Shown one piece after another: positions 7,786 to 17,222 of a stretch of 64,000 nucleotides of DNA (position 1 is its first letter; every line of letters begins with the position of its first letter). This stretch comes from Ilyomonas sp965277535 (GTDB taxonomy: Bacteria; Bacteroidota; Bacteroidia; Chitinophagales; Chitinophagaceae). The position numbers were made by a program, and so were the translations under genes. The notes under the pieces were generated by a model that worked only from the letters and a program-made list of their open reading frames with translations, was not told the origin of the DNA and made no database searches. The stretch spans positions 3,906,001-3,970,000 of the forward strand of contig OZ255825.1 in assembly GCA_965277535.1 (NCBI GenBank), in the 5' to 3' direction.

Positions 7786-9270
7786 ATGGATGTTGCTTCA
7801 CCGCTGCCAGCTTTCGCACTCAACAAACGCCATCCCAAACAACTGTTTTATGTTTCTTTCGCCAGCATGTGGGTGTGGTTTTCATATTATGGTGTAAAAG
7901 CTTTGCTCATTGCTTACATGGTAACGCAAATGCACCTGCCCGAAAAATACAGCTATGCTGTTTTGGGCACGTATGCCGCGCTGGTGTATGGTTTGCAGAT
8001 TTTTGGCGGTGTGCTTGCCGACAGGTTATTGGGCTTTCGCAAGTCAATGATATGGGGCGGCATTTTAATGATTTGCGGACACGCATTAATGTCGCTTCCT
8101 TTTCCGCAATTCTTCTTTGCAGGATTGTCGTTCATCGCGTGGGGAAGCGGTTTTTTCAGCGGGCCTGATGCTGCCATCATTGGTATGTTTTATTCTAAAA
8201 CAGATCAAACGCATAAAGACAACGGCTTTATTTTGTTTTACATGATCATCAATACCGGCATGGCGTTGGGCGGCTTGGTGTGCGGTTATGTTGGGCAAAA
8301 CATCAACTGGCATTATGGGTTTGGTTTAGCCGGAATTTTTATGGTGCTGGGGCTGATTAATTTTTGTTATGGCATTCCTTCTTCTGTTGGCGCACCGCCC
8401 GATAAACAACGATTGCAACGCAAAGTGTTGTTTGTTTTTACACCAGAAATTATTGTGTATGTTCTTTCCATTGCAGCCGTGTTGCTTACGTTGTTTTTGT
8501 TTCAGCATACCGGCATTATGGATGTGCTGGTATTACCCTTAACATTGCTGTCGTTTGTGTATGTTATCTATATTGGTGTTCGTTCTTCTAACGAAGTAAA
8601 ATACAAGCTGTTTGCGCTCTTGTTTGTTTTTATAATGTATGCATGTTGGCTCGCATTGTACGAGCAAAGCACCGGCGCGTTAAATTTATTTATCCTTCGC
8701 AATGTTGATTTAAAGCTTGGCAATTTTACCGTACCTGCATTGGCGTTTAATAATTTCTTTCCTTCATTTTTATTGGTGATGCTTACGCCGCAGGCATTGG
8801 CTGCGTGGAAGCATTTTGCAAAACGCAACAAAGAAGTGCACACCTTCACCAAACTTATCATTGGCATTGTGGCTATGGGTGTTTATTTTAGTATTCTGTG
8901 GCTTGTTTGTAATCATTATCATCAAAGCGGTTTGGTGCCCGTTGCATTTATGGCATTGAGTTATTTGTTTATGGAAATTGGTGAGGTTTGCATTGGTCCT
9001 ACCATGCCATCAGCAACGTTTAATTTATCACCTCTTCATCTGGTGGGAACGTTGATGAGCATTGGTGCTTTATCGGGTGCATTGGCAGAATATTTAGCTG
9101 CTAAAATTGGTTCCCTAATGACGGTGCCTTCAGGCATTACTAATCCTGCACAAACCATTACTTATTACAGTACCATTTTTGGCAAGCTGGCTTTGTTAAG
9201 TGCAGCGGTTGCTGTGGGTTGCGCCTTATTGTTTCCGGTGTTAAAGAGGTGGATGGGAGAAGTGAGATGA
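7786..9270 (+). CDS. POT/PTR family MFS transporter lacking the ExxER motif
   Basis: A roughly 494-residue major-facilitator protein of the proton-coupled oligopeptide transporter family, with about 12-14 membrane helices. Family hallmarks present are the loop GGVLADRLLGFRKSMIWGG, the PTR2 signature region FYMIINTGMALGG, and the helix-7 motif ALYEQSTGALNLF. The helix-1 proton-coupling motif ExxERFxYYG is replaced by SMWVWFSYYG, so both glutamates and the arginine are missing. It probably moves peptides or another small solute, but proton coupling must differ or be absent. The ATG at 7786 is preferred over an upstream TTG because the family usually begins shortly before the conserved HPKQLF. 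No operon partner is apparent. Confidence 0.85.
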   Translation: MDVASPLPAFALNKRHPKQLFYVSFASMWVWFSYYGVKALLIAYMVTQMHLPEKYSYAVLGTYAALVYGLQIFGGVLADRLLGFRKSMIWGGILMICGHALMSLPFPQFFFAGLSFIAWGSGFFSGPDAAIIGMFYSKTDQTHKDNGFILFYMIINTGMALGGLVCGYVGQNINWHYGFGLAGIFMVLGLINFCYGIPSSVGAPPDKQRLQRKVLFVFTPEIIVYVLSIAAVLLTLFLFQHTGIMDVLVLPLTLLSFVYVIYIGVRSSNEVKYKLFALLFVFIMYACWLALYEQSTGALNLFILRNVDLKLGNFTVPALAFNNFFPSFLLVMLTPQALAAWKHFAKRNKEVHTFTKLIIGIVAMGVYFSILWLVCNHYHQSGLVPVAFMALSYLFMEIGEVCIGPTMPSATFNLSPLHLVGTLMSIGALSGALAEYLAAKIGSLMTVPSGITNPAQTITYYSTIFGKLALLSAAVAVGCALLFPVLKRWMGEVR

Positions 9271-9342
9271 TTTGTGAATTTTGAATGATGAGTGATAAAC
9301 TCGAATTCACTCTATCTTTTTTGAATTCGCCTATTTTTGGCC

Positions 9343-10050
9343 ATGGCAAAACAGCAACCATTTCATATAGAAATTGATAAACTAACCCGCTCAATTGAAA
9401 ATGCAATCACCGGCGACAGTTTTAAAACTGAAATTCTTGAGCTTACCACAAAAGATATTAAATCATTAAGAAAATCGGATTGGCTTTTTGATTGGAAAGT
9501 GGAATTGAAACAATCAGGCAAAAAGGTTTATAAGCTTGTTATTATTGACAATCCATTAATCATTCAAGGACTTATTAGCTTGCAAGACCGTGATGATCAT
9601 ATTTTCATGTCGCTCATTGAAAGCAATAAATTCAATCGTGGTTGAAAGAAAGTATATTATGGTGTACCTGGAAATCTTGTTGCTTTTGCATGCAAGCTTT
9701 CTTTTGAAAAGGGTTATGAAGGCTATGTTTCTTTTGAAAGTAAAACCAAATTATTAGCACACTATCAAAAGACACTTGGTGCACACGTACTTTTTGGCAA
9801 CATTATGGCAATTGACATAAAAGCTGCAAGCAAATTAATTCAACAATATTTCCCGGAATTGCTTTCATTTACAATCATGGTAAAAGAAGAAAAGAATATT
9901 GATTTTTATACCACTGGCAGACAACCTTCTGAGGAAGAATTTACAAAGATTAGTGAATGGATTAAAAAAAATAAAGAAAAGCAGAACTTAAAGAGAAAGA
10001 TACGACTACAAAGGAAAGGTACGTCGCATAACGTCAATACAAAAGAATAG
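9343..10050 (+). pseudogene. GNAT-type acetyltransferase gene interrupted by an in-frame TGA
   Basis: One continuous reading frame of 236 codons is broken by a single TGA at 9643-9645 (codon 101). The part before it ends SLIESNKFNRG. The part after reads directly on as KKVYYGVPGNLVAFACKLSFEKG, which matches the acetyl-CoA-binding loop of GNAT N-acetyltransferases, then YVSFESKTKLLAHYQKTLGAH. No other disruption is visible, and codon usage and protein character are uniform on both sides. A nonsense mutation or a sequencing error is the simplest explanation; readthrough is possible. An internal ATG at 9805 could start a fragment but would lack the catalytic core. The start is set at the ATG 9343; a TTG lies six bases before it. 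EcoRI-like GAATTC sites at 9303 and 9323 frame the leader, probably by chance. Confidence 0.7.
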
Positions 10051-10078
10051 CTATATATCACCACTCACAAATCATCCA

Positions 10079-12694
10079 TCATTCATTTCCTCTTCTCGGC
10101 TGCAACAGCTTTGCAATTAAGCCTGTCCAGCCGGTTTGGTGCGAAGCGCCAACACCTCTTCCGGTATCGCCATGAAAATATTCGTAAAACAAAATATAGT
10201 TTTTGAAGTTGGCATCGGTTTGTAGTTTTTCATAATCGCCAAACACGGCTCGTTTGCCATCTTTATCTAACAAAAACAAAGCCGCAAGACGTTGGGTTAG
10301 AAGCTCCGCAATTTCATTCAATGTCAAATACTTTCCACTATTCGTTGGGCATTCCACTTTAAAATCATCACCATAATAATGATGAAACCGTTGCAGACTT
10401 TCGATAATTAAAAAATTAATCGGCATCCACACCGGGCCACGCCAGTTGCTGTTGCCGGCAAACATATCTGTGGGGCTTTCGCCGGGCGCATATTCAACCT
10501 TTGCCGTTTCGCCGTCCATAGTAAAGATGTAAGGATTGTCTTTGTAATATTTTGATAAAGCACGCACGCCGTGGTCGCTTAAAAATTCGGTTTCATCCAG
10601 CATGCGCTTCAATATCATTTTCATGCGATGACCGCGCAGCAAACTCAACAAATGCTTTTGCGTAACACCTTCTACCTGCCACCGCGAAACCAAAGCTGCA
10701 AGGTGCGGGCGGTTGTCTAAGAACCAATTCAATCGCTCATAAAATTGCGGCAGTTGCTCCATGCAATCGTGCTCAATCACTTCCACTGCAAACAGCGGAA
10801 TCAGGCCTACCGCACTGCGCACTTTTAATTTTTCGGTAGTGCCGTCCTTCGTTTTTAAAATGTCGTAAAAAAACTGGTCTTCTTCATCCCACAAGCCTGA
10901 GCCATCGTTACCAATGTTGTCCATTGCAGCAGCGATATATAAAAAATGCTCAAAAAATTTAGTTGCCATATCCTGGTAAACGGGGTTGTACATTGCTAAT
11001 TCCATAGCAATTCGCATCATGTTCAAAGCAAACATTGCCATCCAGCTTGTACCATCCGACTGCTCGATAAAAGAACCTCCGGGCAGCGGCTTGCTTCTAT
11101 CAAAAACACCAATGTTATCCAACCCTAAAAAGCCGCCTTCAAACACATTGTTGTTCTCTTTGTCTTTGCGGTTTACCCACCAGGTAAAATTGATAAGCAG
11201 CTTGTGGAAAATGGTTTGCAGAAAAGGAATATCACCTTTGCCCTCATTGTTTTTTTCATCAATCTTATACACGCGAAACGCGCTCCAGGCCTGCACCGGA
11301 GGGTTTACATCGCCGAAGTTCCATTCGTAAGCAGGCAACTGCCCGTCGGGCTGCATATACCATTCGTGCGTAAGCTTTAGCAATTGCTTTTTTGCGAAGT
11401 TGGCATCAATCACAGAGAAGGCTACGCAATGAAAAGCCAGGTCCCACGAAGCATACCAGGGATACTCCCATTTATCCGGCATCGAAATAATATCATCGTT
11501 GTTCAAATGCAGCCAGTCGTTGTTACGTCCTTTCATTCTTTCAGGTGGCGGCGCGGGTTGCGCAGGATCACCGTTCAGCCATTGCGGAATGTCGTAATAA
11601 TAAAACTGTTTGCACCACAACATGCCTGCAAACGCCTGCCGCTGTACTAATTTTTCATCATCATTCGTTATGTTTTTTTGCAGGGCGTTATAAAATTCAT
11701 CGGCTTCTTTTATACGGGTTGAAAAGATGTTTTCAAAATCATCAAACGGCTTGTTGTTATCCTCTTTGCACAAACGAAGCGCAAATGTTTTGTTTTGTTT
11801 TGATGGAATAACAACATCAAAGTTGATGGCTGCTTTGGTGCCGTTGTCTTCGTTTACAGCACTGTTTTGTTTTTGCACAATAAAATTGTTGATGCTGTCT
11901 TTCGGATATGAAGATGTATTGGCGGAATTGTACAAACGCTCATTGTTAGTTTCATTATCGCAAAACAAAATATCGCCGCTATTTTGCACATACAAATGAT
12001 AATCGCCCAACACTTTTTGATGAAGACTAATGCTGTTGTTCGCTTCTTTTTTCATCGTTGGCTTTTCATCATCATAACCCCAAATCCAGGTATTGCGAAA
12101 CCAAATGGTTGGCAACACATCTAAGCTTGCATCATGGTTGCTTCGGTTGTGAACGGTTATTTTTATCAGTATATCCGTTGCTGAAGCTTTGGCATATTCA
12201 ATAAACACATCCCAATAGTCATCGTTGTTGAAAATGCCGGTATCAATCAATTCAAATTCGGGTTCTAAACGGTTGCGTTTTTTGTTTTCATCCAGCAGCC
12301 AATGATAAGGAAATTCGGCCTGCGGATATTTGTACAACATCTTCATGTAAGAATGTGTTGGCGTGGCATCAAGATAGTAATACAGCTCTTTTACATCTTC
12401 GCCATGGTTGCCTTGCCCGTTGCTCAACCCAAATAAAATCTCTTTTACAAACGGGTCTTTTTTATTCCATAATGCAACCGAAAAACAAAGCAATTGCTTC
12501 TCATCGCAAATGCCACCAATGCCTTCTTCGCCCCAGCGATAAGCCTTGCTGCGCGCGGCATCGTGCGGAATATAATTCCAGGCATCGCCGTTTGCACTAT
12601 AATCTTCCCGCACGGTTCCCCATTGTCTGTCGCTTACATACGAACCCCATAATTTCCAGTTAATATCCTTCAGGCGTTGTTGTTCTTCGTTCAT
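10079..12694 (-). CDS. GH63-like (MGH1-type) cytoplasmic glucosidase
   Basis: An 871-residue enzyme without signal peptide, related to the mannosyl-oligosaccharide-glucosidase clan of (alpha/alpha)6-barrel hydrolases. Family regions seen include WGSYVSDRQWGTVREDYS at the N-terminus, WEYPWYASWDLAFHC with the likely catalytic Asp in the middle, LPAYEWNFGDVNPP, GNSNWRGPVWMPINFLII, and GVGASHQTGWTGL near the C-terminus. Proteins of this type are common in bacteria and probably hydrolyse alpha-glucosidic linkages in small sugars; no substrate has been shown for this one. It starts at the ATG 12692-12694 and converges with the interrupted acetyltransferase gene, 28 bases away. It stands alone as a transcription unit. 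Confidence 0.82.
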   Translation of the reverse strand: MNEEQQRLKDINWKLWGSYVSDRQWGTVREDYSANGDAWNYIPHDAARSKAYRWGEEGIGGICDEKQLLCFSVALWNKKDPFVKEILFGLSNGQGNHGEDVKELYYYLDATPTHSYMKMLYKYPQAEFPYHWLLDENKKRNRLEPEFELIDTGIFNNDDYWDVFIEYAKASATDILIKITVHNRSNHDASLDVLPTIWFRNTWIWGYDDEKPTMKKEANNSISLHQKVLGDYHLYVQNSGDILFCDNETNNERLYNSANTSSYPKDSINNFIVQKQNSAVNEDNGTKAAINFDVVIPSKQNKTFALRLCKEDNNKPFDDFENIFSTRIKEADEFYNALQKNITNDDEKLVQRQAFAGMLWCKQFYYYDIPQWLNGDPAQPAPPPERMKGRNNDWLHLNNDDIISMPDKWEYPWYASWDLAFHCVAFSVIDANFAKKQLLKLTHEWYMQPDGQLPAYEWNFGDVNPPVQAWSAFRVYKIDEKNNEGKGDIPFLQTIFHKLLINFTWWVNRKDKENNNVFEGGFLGLDNIGVFDRSKPLPGGSFIEQSDGTSWMAMFALNMMRIAMELAMYNPVYQDMATKFFEHFLYIAAAMDNIGNDGSGLWDEEDQFFYDILKTKDGTTEKLKVRSAVGLIPLFAVEVIEHDCMEQLPQFYERLNWFLDNRPHLAALVSRWQVEGVTQKHLLSLLRGHRMKMILKRMLDETEFLSDHGVRALSKYYKDNPYIFTMDGETAKVEYAPGESPTDMFAGNSNWRGPVWMPINFLIIESLQRFHHYYGDDFKVECPTNSGKYLTLNEIAELLTQRLAALFLLDKDGKRAVFGDYEKLQTDANFKNYILFYEYFHGDTGRGVGASHQTGWTGLIAKLLQPRRGNE

Positions 12695-12773
12695 CTTTTT
12701 TATTGATTGAGGAATGAATGGTTTGATAAAGTGAGTAAAAAGCTGCTTGTATCATACTACTTCGTGGAATGGA

Positions 12774-13616
12774 TTATCTTACTCTTACTTTCTCAAACTC
12801 GCGTTTTCCTTCAGAATTATCTACAAGCGCATTGTTCAATTTAAAGTTCTTTTTGCTTTCATGAATGCCCCAGATCATGGAGCTTCTCACATAATAAACA
12901 TTGCCAAATTTTATGTTTAACTGCACATGCAATTTGGTTTTATATAACGGACTTCCTAATTCATACATTCCCTCTTTTGCAATTTTAAAAATAGCACCGG
13001 TGTTATTCCTTGCCATCCAAATCGGGTTGTTATCGAAGTAAAGCAAATAATCAACCAAGCAAAGCAAAACGCTGCCAGGACGGTACAAACATAACAACGC
13101 ATATTTGGATGTGTCGTTGATGGACAATTCAGGAGTTGAAGTTGGATTCACAATCCGGCTGAACAATACAGAATTCGTTGGTTCGTCCTTCTCATGCAGC
13201 CAAATCGTGTCATCTTGCACAGGTGGGTTCGATGTTTTATCGAGGTGGTTTTTAAATAAATAATACTCGCTTGTTACCTTGTTTATTTCATACACCCATT
13301 TGTGTTTGGTCATAAACTTTGCAGCTCTATCCGTTATTTTTTCCGTACCCGATAGATAAGTTAATGAGTAATGGCAATCATCCATCCAGTCAATTCTCCA
13401 CAGCGAAGTATCACCATTGCTAACATTGGTTTCATGCAGATAATTTTCGTCTCTTACATCAATGTATTTATCGCTCGCGTTTCTTGGATAAGAATAAAAA
13501 GTGCCGTTGTGCAAGTTGGCGCAGCTAACCGTTTTGCCCTGTGCCAATAAAGTAACCGGAGATAAAAAAATGATGCTTACTAAAGCTATGGTTTCTATAA
13601 ATGACAACACACCCAT
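12774..13616 (-). CDS. Exported protein of unknown function
   Basis: A 280-residue product with a hydrophobic signal peptide (residues about 7-26, ending LLAQ). The mature part holds several Cys residues (SCANLHNG, DDCHYSLTY) and a repeated aromatic/polar beta-type pattern, with an internal hydrophobic stretch YALLCLYRPGSVLLCLVDYLLYF around residue 185. I do not recognise a family. The coding signal is convincing: the frame is long, has a signal peptide, and no competing frame exists. It lies 79 bases upstream (in its own direction) of the GH63-like gene, so the two may be co-transcribed. No function is proposed. Confidence 0.7.
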   Translation of the reverse strand: MGVLSFIETIALVSIIFLSPVTLLAQGKTVSCANLHNGTFYSYPRNASDKYIDVRDENYLHETNVSNGDTSLWRIDWMDDCHYSLTYLSGTEKITDRAAKFMTKHKWVYEINKVTSEYYLFKNHLDKTSNPPVQDDTIWLHEKDEPTNSVLFSRIVNPTSTPELSINDTSKYALLCLYRPGSVLLCLVDYLLYFDNNPIWMARNNTGAIFKIAKEGMYELGSPLYKTKLHVQLNIKFGNVYYVRSSMIWGIHESKKNFKLNNALVDNSEGKREFEKVRVR

Positions 13617-13813
13617 ATTTAATCTTTATAAATAAGAACTGCTTAGATTTTCAACTCTCAAATGCAACAAACATACTCTGATTATAGATATTTTGAGTAG
13701 TGAGTGTTACAATAAATCTTATGCAAAAGCTTTTTTGAACTCACATTCTCTGGTGCGAAATTTAACTCGTGCATGTAACAACTACACACTTTACTTTTAC
13801 GGCAAAAACAAAC

Positions 13814-14335
13814 ATGGAATTATTAGGTGTGGGTTCAAGAGTAAAACATCCTTCGTTTGGAAATGGCGTAATAATCAGACTGAATAAAAGAAGCTATGAA
13901 ATATGTTTTATAGACAGCGGCATAAGGCCGGTAGTGAAAGAAGCACCGATGGAAGTGATAGAAAAGGTGGAGCCTGAATTTAATGTTAGCTTCAGCGAAG
14001 CGGAAGAAGCCCTGATTAAAATATTGCGTGCCTTCAGCGATATAACAGAAATGGTACCGCTGGGCGAAAAATGGAAAAACGGCATGATGATTTTAAAGCC
14101 CGGCGATTCATCTTTAAAAGAAAAAGAAGTGCCGGTAGAAACATTCTTTCATAAAATTGTGATGCTGCGCGACAGGCTGCGCGTAATGGAGCAACGTATT
14201 AATGCGCATAAGGGGTTAAGCGATGAAGATAAGATAGATTTGCAGCAGTACATTACACGCATTTATGGCAGCCTTACTACTTTCAACATTTTGTTCAAGT
14301 ATCAAACCGATGCATTTGTAGGAGATAAGAGTTAA
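13814..14335 (+). CDS. Conserved protein with N-terminal CarD/Tudor-like beta domain
   Basis: A 173-residue cytoplasmic protein. The first 55 residues, GVGSRVKHPSFGNGVIIRL followed by YEICFIDSG, resemble the small beta-barrel of CarD/Tudor-like or DUF3553-type domains, which bind protein or nucleic acid partners. The remainder is helical and charged. I recognise it only as a Bacteroidota-type hypothetical protein. The ATG at 13814 is chosen over an in-frame ATG 45 bases upstream because the conserved domain starts right after it and because the A-rich leader GCAAAAACAAAC ends just before it. That leader is one exact copy of the dispersed 11-mer (13802-13812). Function is unknown. Confidence 0.75.
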   Translation: MELLGVGSRVKHPSFGNGVIIRLNKRSYEICFIDSGIRPVVKEAPMEVIEKVEPEFNVSFSEAEEALIKILRAFSDITEMVPLGEKWKNGMMILKPGDSSLKEKEVPVETFFHKIVMLRDRLRVMEQRINAHKGLSDEDKIDLQQYITRIYGSLTTFNILFKYQTDAFVGDKS

Positions 14336-14382
14336 GAGCGTGTGGTTGATTTTTTTGAAGCCGTTTCAAGGGTTGATAATGC

Positions 14383-14472
14383 TGAACCACAAAGGCTCGA
14401 AGAAAGTAAGTTACACGAAGCTTTCTTTTTTTCTTTGTGAATCTTTAGATTCTTTATGTCTTCGTGGTTCAA
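14383..14472. repeat. Palindromic intergenic repeat, TTGAACCAC family, copy 1
   Basis: The element opens with TGAACCACAAAGG and closes with CTTCGTGGTTCAA, so its ends form an inverted repeat, with TTACACGAAG-type words inside. Related copies lie at 39521-39634, 47352-47472 and 59952-60043. It abuts the next gene. A lone right-hand half (TTTGTGGTTCAAT) at about 14788 looks like a remnant. Confidence 0.8.
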
Positions 14473-14491
14473 TAAATCTACAAAAACAAAC

Positions 14492-14710
14492 ATGAGATTT
14501 ATACAACTAAAGAGTTTTGATAATTATATACAAGCCCATATTGCCTTCGGCATTTTGCAGGAGGAGCATATCAATTGTTGGCTGAAAGATGAATACAGTG
14601 TTACGATAGACCCCATGTTATCCAATGCTATTGGTGGCATTAAGCTGATGGTAGCCGAAGCGCAGGCAGAAAGAGCAATGAATATTTTGCACCTGCAACA
14701 ATCGGGTTGA
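14492..14710 (+). CDS. Small DUF2007-like protein
   Basis: A 72-residue protein with features of the DUF2007 (putative signal-transducing, PF09413-like) family: an N-terminal FIQLKSFDNYIQAHIAFGIL in which the chain spans short-range regulatory-like beta-alpha elements, then the conserved INCWLKDEYSVTIDP and GGIKLMVAEAQAERAMNIL. The ATG at 14492 is preferred to an in-frame ATG at 14456 because the latter lies inside the palindromic repeat, and because ACAAAAACAAAC immediately precedes 14492, as for other starts here. It may be part of a short operon with the CarD/Tudor-like gene, with the repeat between them. The exact function of the family is not established. Confidence 0.75.
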   Translation: MRFIQLKSFDNYIQAHIAFGILQEEHINCWLKDEYSVTIDPMLSNAIGGIKLMVAEAQAERAMNILHLQQSG

Positions 14711-14964
14711 TACCTTGAAGAAATGTTATCATGCGAAGGGCTACAGGTTTTGTTTCATCGGTTGCTGCAATGGATCTTTCATTTGTGGTTCAATCAATTT
14801 TTAAAACAGTCTTTAAGTAACATAAGCCGCTGCTGATGCTGTATTGAAAATAAAAGTGGCGGCAACTTATTTAGGTGGAAAGAAAGTGTACGAAAAATAA
14901 ATGAGTAGATTATTTTTGAAAAAAGAAGAACGATTTGTTTTTGCCAAAATATCAAGCAACAATT

Positions 14965-17196
14965 ATGAAACTACCCGTTTTATTATTTACACTACTTGTT
15001 TCATCAGCCTCATTTGCGCAAGCGACTACCAACCGTGATAGTATTTTGCAGCAAATGAAGTGGGCAGCCAAACAAGGGTTGATAGATAAATATTATCCGC
15101 GAAACATAGATACCTTATATGGCGGTTATTTGAGCACGTTCACTTACGATTTTCAACCGCAGGGCGAGCAGGACAAAATGATTGTAACGCAAGCGAGGCA
15201 TACGTGGTCAACTGCAAAGGCAGCTATGTTTTATCATGATACTTCTTACATTTCTTTATCGCGCCACGGCTTTTATTTTTTGCGCGATAAAATGTGGGAT
15301 CAGCAATACGGCGGCTTCTATAATTTAGTTACAAGAAAGGGCGAACCCACAACATTTATTAAGCAGGCCTATGGAAACGGATTTGGTATTTATGCGTTGG
15401 CTGCTTACTATGAATGTTCAGGCGATACGGCTGCCTTGAACCTTGCTAAGAAAGCATTTTTGTGGTTAGAAAAACACAGCCATGATGCCAGATACAAAGG
15501 CTATTTCCAATACTTGCAACGCGATGGAACACCCGTGCAGCGAACCGCTGAAACGCCTTCTACGTCTGACGTTGGCTATAAAGACCAGAACAGTTCCATT
15601 CATTTATTAGAAGCTTTTACTGAGTTGTATAAAGTGTGGAAAGACCCTTTGGTAAGAGCAAGATTAGAAGAAATGCTATTGCTCATACGCGATACCATTG
15701 TTACGCCAAAAGGTTATCTTCAATTGTACTTTACGCCGCAATGGAAACCTGTATCATATCGCGATTCTTCCAATGCTGTAATCGCCAAACATCATTACAT
15801 AGATCATGTATCTTTTGGTCATGATGTAGAGACGGCTTATCTGATGCAGGAAGCTGATGAGACACTCAACAACAAGGCTTCTGAAAAGACGTTAGCCATT
15901 GGAAAAAAGATGGTAGATCATGCGTTGCGAAATGGGTGGGACGATACGCTTGGCGGCTTTTACGACGAAGGATATTATTATAAAAACAAACCGGGCATCA
16001 CCATTACCTTAGAAACGAAAAACTGGTGGGCGCAGGCTGAAGGTTTGAATACGTTGCTCCTATTTTCAGACATGTATCCCAACGATGCAGCGCAGTATTA
16101 TCAACGGTTTACAAAGCTTTGGAATTATGTGCAAACTTACCTGATTGACCATGAGCATGGTGATTGGTATGAAGAAGGATTGGACAAAGCGCCTGAATAC
16201 AAAACAAGACTGAAAGCGCAGATTTGGAAAGGCTCCTATCACAACTTTCGGGCTCTGATGAATTGCATCAACAGGATTGATGATGATAAAAGAAAAAAAC
16301 TTACCGGCAACAGCATACAGCAACATGATTTTTTATATGCAGGTGAATGGCAGAATTCATTCATGTCAAATCAAACGATGTACATTGTAAAAAATGGAAC
16401 CATTGTTTGGCGTTATACGATGCCGCAGGAAGGTGAATTTGGCGATGCCACCCTGTTATCAAACGGCAATATTGTTTTCTCGCGTAAAAGCGGAGCGAGT
16501 GAAATAACTTCCAATAAAAAGATCATCTGGAATTATGATGCGCCGCCCAACTCAGAAATTCATACCTGTCAGCCAATCGGATCCGATAAAGTTTTTATTG
16601 TTGTAAATGCGGTGCCTGCAAAAGCGATGATCATCAATACCAAAACCAATGCAATTGAAAAACAAATCACTTTACCAACCGGTGGAACGGGCACTCATGG
16701 CATGTTCAGGCATTGCCGTTACACAAAAGAAGGAACGTTTTTAATTGCACACATGGACATGAATAAGGTGGTTGAATACGATTCAGCCGGCAAAGCAATC
16801 TGGTCTGTAAATTCGCCTTCTCCCTGGGCTGCAGTGCGTTTAAAAAATGGCAACACATTAATAAGCGGTAATTCAAATGGCTTTGTAAGAGAAGTGGATA
16901 AACAAGGCAAAACGGTTTGGGAATATACACGTGCAGATGCGCCATGCTGGTTAACCATTTACACCGTTCAGGAAGCAGACAGGCTTGAAAATGGCAACAC
17001 AATTATATCAAACTGGATTGGTGGCGGACATACGGATGAAGAAAAAAACAAAAGCATTCAATTCTTTGAAGTAACGCCTGATAAGAAGATTGTATGGGCT
17101 TTATCGCAGTGGCAAAATCCAAACCTGAACAATGCAACCGCCATACAGTTATTGCATGAGAAAGGTGTTGCTGAAAATGGTGATCTGCAACGCTAA
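14965..17196 (+). CDS. AGE/cellobiose 2-epimerase-like enzyme fused to a beta-propeller
   Basis: A secreted two-domain protein of about 743 residues. A signal peptide (MKLPVLLFTLLVSSASFAQ) is followed by an (alpha/alpha)6 N-acylglucosamine/cellobiose 2-epimerase domain (to about residue 455) with RHTWSTAKAAMFY, AYGNGFGIYALAAYY, HYIDHVSFGHDVETAYL and NWWAQAEGL. The C-terminal about 290 residues are propeller-like repeats (NGTIVWRYTMP, NKKIIWNYDAP, GKTVWEYT, DKKIVWALS) resembling PQQ or arylsulfotransferase-type blades. Epimerases of this family are normally cytoplasmic single-domain enzymes, so export plus fusion is unusual. The ATG at 14965 is chosen because it begins the signal peptide; the upstream TTG at 14935 overlaps a GCAAAAACAAA copy. 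It is the first gene of an epimerase-GH2-GH28 run, probably an operon for glycan breakdown. Confidence 0.82.
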   Translation: MKLPVLLFTLLVSSASFAQATTNRDSILQQMKWAAKQGLIDKYYPRNIDTLYGGYLSTFTYDFQPQGEQDKMIVTQARHTWSTAKAAMFYHDTSYISLSRHGFYFLRDKMWDQQYGGFYNLVTRKGEPTTFIKQAYGNGFGIYALAAYYECSGDTAALNLAKKAFLWLEKHSHDARYKGYFQYLQRDGTPVQRTAETPSTSDVGYKDQNSSIHLLEAFTELYKVWKDPLVRARLEEMLLLIRDTIVTPKGYLQLYFTPQWKPVSYRDSSNAVIAKHHYIDHVSFGHDVETAYLMQEADETLNNKASEKTLAIGKKMVDHALRNGWDDTLGGFYDEGYYYKNKPGITITLETKNWWAQAEGLNTLLLFSDMYPNDAAQYYQRFTKLWNYVQTYLIDHEHGDWYEEGLDKAPEYKTRLKAQIWKGSYHNFRALMNCINRIDDDKRKKLTGNSIQQHDFLYAGEWQNSFMSNQTMYIVKNGTIVWRYTMPQEGEFGDATLLSNGNIVFSRKSGASEITSNKKIIWNYDAPPNSEIHTCQPIGSDKVFIVVNAVPAKAMIINTKTNAIEKQITLPTGGTGTHGMFRHCRYTKEGTFLIAHMDMNKVVEYDSAGKAIWSVNSPSPWAAVRLKNGNTLISGNSNGFVREVDKQGKTVWEYTRADAPCWLTIYTVQEADRLENGNTIISNWIGGGHTDEEKNKSIQFFEVTPDKKIVWALSQWQNPNLNNATAIQLLHEKGVAENGDLQR

Positions 17197-17222
17197 CTAT
17201 GAATAATAAAAAGTAAATAGCT

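Noticed and set aside
9303..9328. Inverted GAATTC pair before the acetyltransferase gene
   Set aside because: Each site is a self-palindrome by nature; two copies 20 bases apart are compatible with chance and no longer arm exists.
14456..14491. Earlier ATG for the DUF2007-like gene
   Set aside because: It falls in the end of the palindromic repeat, and the conserved domain begins at the later ATG.
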